Shown: piece after piece, positions 1 to 6,304 of the stretch
Numbering within the stretch: the first letter of the stretch is position 1
Layout: each line of letters opens with the position of its first letter
Assembly: GCA_022567055.1 (NCBI GenBank)
Contig: JADFHU010000345.1
Coordinates: 1 to 6,304 of the forward strand
Length of the DNA stretch: 6,304 nt
Direction of reading: 5' to 3'
DNA from: Planctomycetota bacterium
GTDB lineage: Bacteria > Planctomycetota > Phycisphaerae > Sedimentisphaerales > Anaerobacaceae
Position numbers and translations under genes: made by a program
The notes under the pieces: model-generated
What the model was told of the DNA's origin: nothing
Database searches by the model: none
The model's input: the letters and a program-made list of their open reading frames with translations, nothing else

Positions 1-2825
<2,825 letters not shown>

Positions 2826-2969
2826 ATCTGCTGAACTTAACGGATGTCAGGGTGGGCAGGATTGTCCGAAGACGATTTTCATTCCCTGCGCTCACTATCT
2901 CTACGAGGATTCGGCAGACGACGCGAGCCGTGTTGCGGATCAGTGGTAGCACCTCTCCCGATTGAGCTC

Positions 2970-3500
2970 CTAGAGGGTGACTCGGCCCAGGAGCTTCTGG
3001 GGCAGCCCTTCCCGATTGTCGGCCGTGACCGTGATGATCTGCACGTCGGGACGGTTCTTGATGTCCCGGACAAAACCCTTACCCTGTTGGGAAACGGTCG
3101 CAATCAGAGGAACATTCAGCTCCAACACACGTTGCACGGACTCCACAAAGCCTGGGCAGACACATTCCATCTTGCCGATTTCGTCGATCAAGAAGAGGTC
3201 GACTGTCGTGGGATCCATTTCCAGCTCGGGTAGGACGAGTGTTTCGAAGCTACGGACATCGACGCCATAGCGTCCCACCGAGACCCAGCTCTTGTGATGG
3301 ATGCTGCTCAGGAGAGCCTCTTCGCCCCGAAAGGTCTTCGCTTGGAATCCCGTACGCTGGTCCGAGTTCAAGATCTCCTCGGTGAAGAAACCCGCCAGCC
3401 GTTTGTCGCTGAGGAGCTTTGCGAGTCGAGTCATCACCGTTGTTTTGCCGCAACCGGGGACGCCCGTTAAGAGGAGTTTGAGCTGTGCTGAGTCGGACAT
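2970..3500 (-). CDS. THEP1-family nucleoside-triphosphatase (NTPase 1 / NTPCR-like)
   Basis: P-loop NTPase of 176 residues, the usual size for the THEP1 family (Aquifex THEP1, human NTPCR). These proteins hydrolyse NTPs slowly in vitro, and their cellular role is not settled. Visible: Walker A GVPGCGKTT (13-21, K19), the family-typical AGFFTEE segment (36-42), a GRYGVDV segment (76-82), Walker B with the family hallmark LFLIDEIGKMEC (102-113, D106/E107), and a late ATVSQQGKGF stretch. No signal peptide or membrane helix is present, so it should be cytoplasmic. I chose ATG 3500 because GGAG (3510-3513) lies 9 nt upstream and the protein then begins six residues before the first beta strand. 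An in-frame ATG at 3566 would add 22 residues unlike the family and has no ribosome-binding site. The gene points the same way as uvrA, 144 bp upstream of it, so co-transcription is possible but not shown. No terminator is evident between them. Confidence 0.93.
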   Translation of the reverse strand: MSDSAQLKLLLTGVPGCGKTTVMTRLAKLLSDKRLAGFFTEEILNSDQRTGFQAKTFRGEEALLSSIHHKSWVSVGRYGVDVRSFETLVLPELEMDPTTVDLFLIDEIGKMECVCPGFVESVQRVLELNVPLIATVSQQGKGFVRDIKNRPDVQIITVTADNREGLPQKLLGRVTL

Positions 3501-3509
3501 CAAGTATTG

Positions 3510-3513
3510 CTCC
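3510..3513 (-). promoter_or_regulatory. Ribosome binding site deciding the THEP1 start
   Basis: On the minus strand this reads GGAG, 9 nt before ATG 3500. It supports that start over the longer reading from ATG 3566, which has no purine-rich site in front of it. Confidence 0.6.
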
Positions 3514-3524
3514 AAAATTCGGGC

Positions 3525-3583
3525 AGTATATGGGTCGATCCTTGCCACCGGTCTGTGAAGGATCAAGACGGTCGCAGAGTATA
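3525..3583 (-). promoter_or_regulatory. Possible THEP1 promoter region with inverted repeat
   Basis: On the minus strand two -10-like hexamers TATACT occur, at 3583-3578 and 3530-3525. Between them is a 7-bp inverted repeat, GATCCTT (3537-3543) and AAGGATC (3558-3564), with a 14-nt centre that contains the palindrome ACCGGT. Neither hexamer has a convincing -35 at the right distance, so the promoter call is weak. The symmetric site next to a -10 is what a repressor operator would look like, but this is inference. Confidence 0.3.
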
Positions 3584-3670
3584 CCCCTTCTCAGGACCCT
3601 GTGCCATGCTTTTTGAGTCGAGACTGGGAGGGACAGGGGGGCGGGTCGTTCGGAGAGGGTTTTCGATCCC

Positions 3671-4441
3671 TCACGCCTCGGGGGTCTTCGCCGTTGCCCC
3701 GCTGTTCTGTTCAAAGCGATGCGCCGTGGGCCTGAACATCAGGTTCGAGATGGGCTCCAGCCCGTTGCGAATCTGCTCTAGGGTCGCGGCCATGTCCCGG
3801 TGAATCCGAGCAAGTCTCTCCTGGTCGGGCCCGGCGGGGATGTGGGATGTCACAAGCGCTTCCATCTCCGACCAACTCGCTTCCAGGTCTTTGATGTTGT
3901 CGGCGACGAGGGCGGTCGGATCATCAATGGTTTGACAGGCATCGGTACTGAGGATCGCCGGGGTTGCCACGCGTTCAGCCAGGACCCTTTGATGATCGCG
4001 GGTCTCGGCCAATGCTTCCAACTGTTCGCAGTGCCGCCTGAGCTGTTCGTTTCGTTTGGTCAAAGCGCCTTCGTAGGCTGCGATGCGCGTGCCCACGACG
4101 ATGCGACTCTGGACAATGACGTCATTCACCGGTTTGACGATGAAGTCGTCCACGCCCATAGTGAAACCGGCCACCTTGTAGTCGTCGTGGCTCTTCTCCG
4201 TTAGCATGATGATGTAGACATAGGGGAGTTCTTCGGACTCACGGATCTTCTCACAGAGGTCCAGGCCATCGAGGGTGGGCAGCTCCCAGTTCAGGATGAC
4301 CATATCCGGTTTGTGCTGCTGTATCGCTTTCCAGGCCTCCAGTCCGTCCTCCACCACCACGGCCTCGTGGCCCCAGGTGTCAAACTTACGTTGAAAATCT
4401 GCACGCAAGCTAGGATCGATTTCTGCGACAACAACTTTCAT
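3671..4441 (-). CDS. Response-regulator-like protein with degenerate receiver domain and helical C-terminus
   Basis: Protein of 256 residues. Residues 1-115 fit a CheY-like receiver: strand 1 VVVAEIDPSLR, the strand 3/loop motif MVILNWELPTLDG, the conserved switch Thr in IIMLTE (T81) and the conserved Lys in DDFIVKP (K103). The phospho-acceptor position, normally Asp, is Asn (N51, codon AAC at 4289-4291), and the second acidic metal ligand is Ile (E7-I8 in place of DD). Conventional phosphorylation is therefore unlikely. Residues about 119-157 look like a coiled coil, and about 165-222 are helical and acidic. There is no recognisable DNA-binding, GGDEF, phosphatase or kinase output domain, so it probably acts through protein contacts, perhaps as a dimer. 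AAGG lies about 7 nt upstream of ATG 4441, supporting the start. It diverges from dinB across 225 bp, and its stop is 170 bp before the THEP1 start. No partner histidine kinase is in the window. The receiver assignment is secure; the role is unknown. Confidence 0.9.
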   Translation of the reverse strand: MKVVVAEIDPSLRADFQRKFDTWGHEAVVVEDGLEAWKAIQQHKPDMVILNWELPTLDGLDLCEKIRESEELPYVYIIMLTEKSHDDYKVAGFTMGVDDFIVKPVNDVIVQSRIVVGTRIAAYEGALTKRNEQLRRHCEQLEALAETRDHQRVLAERVATPAILSTDACQTIDDPTALVADNIKDLEASWSEMEALVTSHIPAGPDQERLARIHRDMAATLEQIRNGLEPISNLMFRPTAHRFEQNSGATAKTPEA

Positions 4442-4629
4442 TAAGACCTTACTTACCTATGAGTAGAGAGCCGAGGACAAATGTCTACCCCTCCTCCGCT
4501 ATCGACCCATGGCAGGGCTCACATGAGGGATCGGCATGCGTATTTCCAATTGACGGCGCAAGAGGAGCCTGTCTGTCGTCCGGCGAGCCGATGGCTCCCA
4601 CGGCTAAGATCCGATAAAACGCGCGACGT

Positions 4630-4658
4630 TTGTTTCGCGCCGTCCGGGCTGGTACAAT
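4630..4658 (+). promoter_or_regulatory. dinB promoter (TTG-type -35, extended -10)
   Basis: The -35-like TTGTTT (4630-4635), a 17-nt spacer and TACAAT (4653-4658) form a sigma-70-type promoter. TGG directly before the -10 makes an extended -10 (TG-N). The -10 ends 8 nt before the ATG at 4667, so transcription should begin at or within a couple of bases of the start codon. The position also argues against the longer dinB reading from 4481, which would begin upstream of this promoter. Confidence 0.55.
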
Positions 4659-4666
4659 GGCCGACT

Positions 4667-5842
4667 ATGAGTGCATCTTCGACCCGGCGCATCATTCATG
4701 TGGACATGGACGCCTTCTATGCGTCCGTCGAGCAACGAGACAATCCGACGCTCAAGGGTCGGCCTGTCATTGTAGGCGGTGATCCCCAGGGCCGCGGCGT
4801 TGTGAGCGCAGCGTCCTATGAGGCGCGTCGATCTGGCGTCTTCAGCGCGATGCCCATGCGGCAGGCCATGCGGCGATGCCCACAGGCAGTCATCCTGCCG
4901 GTCCGCATGGGACGATACGCGGAGGTGTCCCGCCGGATCCATGCTATTATGGCTGACTACACACCCCTGATTGAGCCCCTATCGCTAGATGAGGCCTTTC
5001 TCGATGTGACCGGTTCGATTCCGCTCTTGGGTCCGGATATCCTGATAGGGCGGGAAATCAAGCAGAGAATCAAGGCTGAGCTGAAACTCGTCGCTTCGGT
5101 CGGCGTCGCGCCCAACAAGTTTCTGGCCAAGGTAGGATCGGACCTGGAGAAACCCGATGGTTTCGTCGTCATTACCGAGCAGAACAAACAGGCCGTATTG
5201 GACCCGCTGCCGGTGAAGCGCATCTGGGGCGTGGGAAAGGTCACGCAACAGACCCTCGCATCGAGAGGCGTTGAGACGGTGCATCAGCTACGCCAAATAC
5301 CTTTTGAACGGCTGGAAGCCACACTCGGTGCCGCGGCTGCGTCCTCCCTCTATCGCCTGGCGCGGGGGCAGGATGATCGTGCGGTGGAACCTGAGCAGGA
5401 GGCCAAGAGCCTGTCCAGCGAACGCACCTTTGCCACGGACGTGACGAACAGGGCCGATCTCGAGGGGGTGTTGCTGGAGGAGGTGGAAAGAGTGGCGGCT
5501 CGATTGAGACGACAACAGCTCTACGCCAAGACGGTGATGGTCAAGGTCCGCTATGGTGATTTTCGGACCATTACCCGTCGTACCACACTCGCTCAGTCGA
5601 CCTGCCTGACAGAGCGGCTTTGGGAGGCGGCCCGGTCTCTCCTGATCGCCTGGCAGAAGACCGCGTCTGGTCCGGTGCGACTGATCGGTTTCGGTGTCAC
5701 CGGTCTGGCGGCCGAGCAGGGACGGCAACTGGAACTCTTTCCAGATCCTCATGAGCAGAGACTCAGACGACTCGATCGGGTAATCGACGAGGTGAGAGAT
5801 CGCTATGGCGCTGCAGCGCTCCAACGCAGACATGAAGGATAG
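4667..5842 (+). CDS. dinB: DNA polymerase IV (Y-family translesion polymerase)
   Basis: Error-prone polymerase that copies past lesions and rescues stalled forks. It has 391 residues, normal for DinB. Palm and fingers: IIHVDMDAFYASVE (9-22), with metal ligand D13 and Tyr18 at the steric-gate position that excludes ribonucleotides. SLDEAFLDVT (106-115) carries catalytic D108/E109, and SVGVAPNKFLAKVGSD (144-159) is the usual Y-family motif. The thumb has a helix-hairpin-helix (about 181-212, IWGVGK). The little finger starts near K247. QLELF (354-358) matches the beta-clamp-binding consensus QLxLF and is followed by the common helix ending DRYGAAAL. I start at ATG 4667 because family proteins begin a few residues before IIHVDMD. 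The frame stays open back to ATG 4481, but those 62 residues match nothing in the family and lie upstream of the promoter. No Shine-Dalgarno precedes 4667, consistent with a leaderless mRNA. I see no LexA-like box upstream. The neighbouring divergent gene is the response-regulator-like protein. Confidence 0.96.
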   Translation: MSASSTRRIIHVDMDAFYASVEQRDNPTLKGRPVIVGGDPQGRGVVSAASYEARRSGVFSAMPMRQAMRRCPQAVILPVRMGRYAEVSRRIHAIMADYTPLIEPLSLDEAFLDVTGSIPLLGPDILIGREIKQRIKAELKLVASVGVAPNKFLAKVGSDLEKPDGFVVITEQNKQAVLDPLPVKRIWGVGKVTQQTLASRGVETVHQLRQIPFERLEATLGAAAASSLYRLARGQDDRAVEPEQEAKSLSSERTFATDVTNRADLEGVLLEEVERVAARLRRQQLYAKTVMVKVRYGDFRTITRRTTLAQSTCLTERLWEAARSLLIAWQKTASGPVRLIGFGVTGLAAEQGRQLELFPDPHEQRLRRLDRVIDEVRDRYGAAALQRRHEG

Positions 5843-5984
5843 TATTTCCGTGTTCCTCATTCTCGTGGTCGTAACCAGCGCAGCGGTTGTCGGTGTCGTA
5901 ATCGAAACGCCTAATTGCCCCAATTCACTGTTTCGATTACGATTACCATTACGATCACAACAACGACAACGATCGGGAATGTGA
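5832..5984 (+). CDS. Possible 50-residue single-span membrane peptide overlapping dinB end
   Basis: An ORF of 50 codons starts at ATG 5832, 11 nt inside the end of dinB in another frame, and ends at TGA 5982-5984. The product would begin MKDSISVFLILVVVT, with a hydrophobic helix at about 7-24, then a short ETPNCPN turn and an Arg/Gln-rich tail (FRLRLPLRSQQRQR). By the positive-inside rule the tail would be cytoplasmic. The overlap with the dinB stop would allow translational coupling. Against it: no good ribosome-binding site, no family I recognise, and most of the ORF lies in an inverted repeat of simple-sequence character, which can produce Val/Ile runs by chance. I treat it as a candidate only. 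Confidence 0.22.
   Translation: MKDSISVFLILVVVTSAAVVGVVIETPNCPNSLFRLRLPLRSQQRQRSGM
5858..5981. repeat. Imperfect inverted repeat with 13-bp perfect core and nested hairpin
   Basis: The core arms TCGTAATCGAAAC (5896-5908) and GTTTCGATTACGA (5930-5942) are exact reverse complements. Inside them, AATTG (5913-5917) and CAATT (5921-5925) pair around a CCC loop, so the structure is a stem, an internal bulge and a second stem. Outside the core the symmetry continues in degraded form. Both arms consist largely of GTN-type triplets when read towards the core, and the outer ends are CATTC (5858-5862) and GAATG (5977-5981). No U-tract follows, so this is not a classical terminator. It could be a palindromic intergenic repeat family, a cruciform or RNA structure at the dinB 3' end, or a decayed small element. 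Copy number in the genome is unknown. Confidence 0.7.
5935..5970 (+). repeat. Degenerate 6-bp tandem repeat
   Basis: Six consecutive hexamers read GATTAC, GATTAC, CATTAC, GATCAC, AACAAC, GACAAC. All share A at position 2 and AC at positions 5-6. The array overlaps the right arm of the inverted repeat. Read from the minus strand it is a run of GTN/ATN codons, which explains the Val/Ile string in the minus-strand reading there. Confidence 0.6.
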
Positions 5985-5996
5985 CTCGGAAGTGAA

Positions 5997-6033
5997 CCAG
6001 GCCTAAAAACTGTGGGCCTGGGCGGGCGGGGGG
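5997..6033 (+). other. Hairpin overlapping a G-quadruplex motif
   Basis: CCAGGCC (5997-6003) and GGCCTGG (6015-6021) form a 7-bp stem with an 11-nt loop. Overlapping its 3' arm, four G-runs lie at 6014-6016, 6020-6022, 6024-6026 and 6028-6033, with loops of 3, 1 and 1 nt, a textbook quadruplex pattern. The two folds share G-runs and cannot form together. Neither has a U-tract, so a standard terminator is unlikely on either strand. The sequence patterns are certain; function is not. Confidence 0.55.
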
Positions 6034-6062
6034 CGGCATGTGGCTCTCAAACACAGAGGATA

Positions 6063-6091
6063 TTGCAGCGGCATAGCCCCGGTGATAGAAT
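6063..6091 (+). promoter_or_regulatory. Candidate thiS promoter (extended -10)
   Basis: TTGCAG (6063-6068), a 17-nt spacer and TAGAAT (6086-6091), with TGA directly before the -10 (TG-N extended form). This is the same architecture as the dinB promoter in this window. Transcription would start near 6098, giving a leader of about 100 nt before the thiS ATG. Confidence 0.45.
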
Positions 6092-6096
6092 GCGCC

Positions 6097-6156
6097 ACAC
6101 AAGTTTGTGTCGCCTCCTCCGGGGTTCAGGCGGAGCCGATAGTCCCGGAGGAAGCG
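6097..6156 (+). promoter_or_regulatory. Structured leader of thiS: two consecutive hairpins
   Basis: Hairpin 1: ACACAA (6097-6102) and TTGTGT (6105-6110) around a 2-nt centre, falling at the predicted transcript start. In RNA this loop is too tight for all six pairs, so in DNA it could instead be an operator. Hairpin 2: 6111-6123 pairs with 6144-6156 over 13 positions with one C/A mismatch (core TCCTCCGGG with CCCGGAGGA) around a 20-nt loop. A TPP riboswitch is the usual control of thiamin genes, but I do not find its CUGAGA or the conserved downstream CUGAU...GCGNAGGGA elements. The leader therefore cannot be assigned to a known riboswitch class by eye. Confidence 0.45.
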
Positions 6157-6197
6157 CCGATTGCGAATGGTAAATTGGGATGGGGCGTCTGTCTGCC

Positions 6198-6304
6198 ATG
6201 CAAACACTAACAGTCAATGGCCAGGAACGTGAATTCCCTCATGGGGTTCCCGGCAGTCTAGAGGACCTTGTCCTCCAGCTCAAGGTGACGGCTTCGGCCG
6301 TCGT
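6198..6304 (+). CDS. thiS: ThiS, thiamin biosynthesis sulfur carrier (5' part only)
   Basis: The first 35 codons read MQTLTVNGQEREFPHGVPGS and continue through LEDLVLQLKVTASAVV into the window edge. The MxxTVNGxxxE start, the short spacer and the LxDLxxQL helix are typical of the ThiS ubiquitin-like fold. The protein is normally about 65-70 residues and ends in Gly-Gly, which is adenylated by ThiF and thiocarboxylated to give sulfur to ThiG for thiazole formation; that end is outside the window. I start at 6198 because family proteins begin two or three residues before the first strand. An in-frame ATG at 6180 would add six residues, with an in-frame TAA at 6171-6173 just before it. GGGG (6182-6185) is a weak, distant ribosome-binding site. 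thiG probably follows downstream. Confidence 0.85.
   Translation, partial: MQTLTVNGQEREFPHGVPGSLEDLVLQLKVTASAV

Larger units (their letters stand above)
5843..6197. other. Gene-free region between dinB and thiS
   Basis: These 355 bases hold no recognisable conserved gene. They contain, left to right: an imperfect inverted repeat with a strong nested hairpin (5858-5981), a degenerate hexamer repeat inside it (5935-5970), a hairpin overlapping a G-quadruplex motif (5997-6033), a promoter-like pair (6063-6091) and a leader with two hairpins ahead of thiS. A minus-strand reading of 98 codons (6207 to 5911) crosses the region but looks like a chance product of the valine/isoleucine-coding repeat. 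No T-rich intrinsic terminator for dinB is visible. Confidence 0.7.

Noticed and set aside
2831..2850. Possible LexA-type palindrome CTGA...TCAG before uvrA
   Set aside because: Only four bases per arm match with a 12-nt centre, which fits neither known SOS-box pattern.
3501..3566. 22-residue extension of the THEP1 protein from ATG 3566
   Set aside because: No ribosome-binding site, and the extra residues do not fit the family; ATG 3500 has GGAG at good spacing.
3560..3620. Possible sigma-54 site with TGGCAC upstream of THEP1
   Set aside because: The -24-like TGGCAC on the minus strand is not followed by a TTGC-type -12 at the needed distance.
3646..3680. Possible terminator after the response-regulator gene (GAGGG...CCCTC)
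   Set aside because: The stem is only 5 bp and no T-run follows on the minus strand.
4481..4666. 62-codon N-terminal extension of dinB from ATG 4481
   Set aside because: The extension does not resemble DinB proteins, contains the likely promoter, and family members start a few residues before IIHVDMD, matching ATG 4667.
5288..5923. 211-codon minus-strand ORF opposite dinB
   Set aside because: It is the antisense shadow of a confidently identified polymerase gene.
5911..6207. 98-codon minus-strand ORF ending in a Val/Ile-rich stretch
   Set aside because: It crosses the thiS start and leader, and its hydrophobic run is a translation of the simple hexamer repeat; no family is recognisable.

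Overview
The window is a chromosomal stretch of moderately high GC from a bacterium. The protein sequences (a long UvrA, a THEP1-type NTPase, a Y-family polymerase, ThiS) and the gene mix suggest Nitrospira or a relative. That is an impression from the proteins, not a proven assignment. No mobile element, phage gene, tRNA, rRNA or CRISPR array is visible.

Layout. The left part is read from the minus strand. It holds a nearly complete uvrA (1-2825, its 3' end cut by the window edge), a small THEP1-family NTPase (2970-3500) and a response-regulator-like protein with a degenerate receiver domain (3671-4441). From about 4442 the genes read from the plus strand. dinB (DNA polymerase IV, 4667-5842) comes first, then a 355-base stretch with no recognisable gene (5843-6197) that is unusually rich in symmetry, then the first 35 codons of thiS (6198 to the edge).

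How the genes relate. uvrA (nucleotide excision repair) and dinB (translesion synthesis) give the region a DNA-damage flavour. They lie on opposite strands with two other genes between them, and I see no recognisable LexA box near either, so co-regulation is only a guess. The three minus-strand genes are separated by 144 and 170 bp and do not look like a tight operon. thiS probably starts a thiamin (thiazole) operon that continues past the right edge.

The most interesting non-coding or structural points are these: (i) a dinB promoter with an extended -10 placed so that the transcript would start at or next to the ATG, implying a leaderless mRNA; (ii) a receiver domain in which the phospho-acceptor Asp is Asn and one metal-binding acidic residue is Ile; (iii) a large imperfect inverted repeat with a 13-bp perfect stem and a nested inner hairpin just after dinB, which also lies within a possible 50-residue membrane-peptide ORF; (iv) a G-quadruplex motif that competes with a hairpin; and (v) a thiS promoter followed by a leader with two hairpins but no TPP-riboswitch signature. 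No clearly new multi-gene system is evident.
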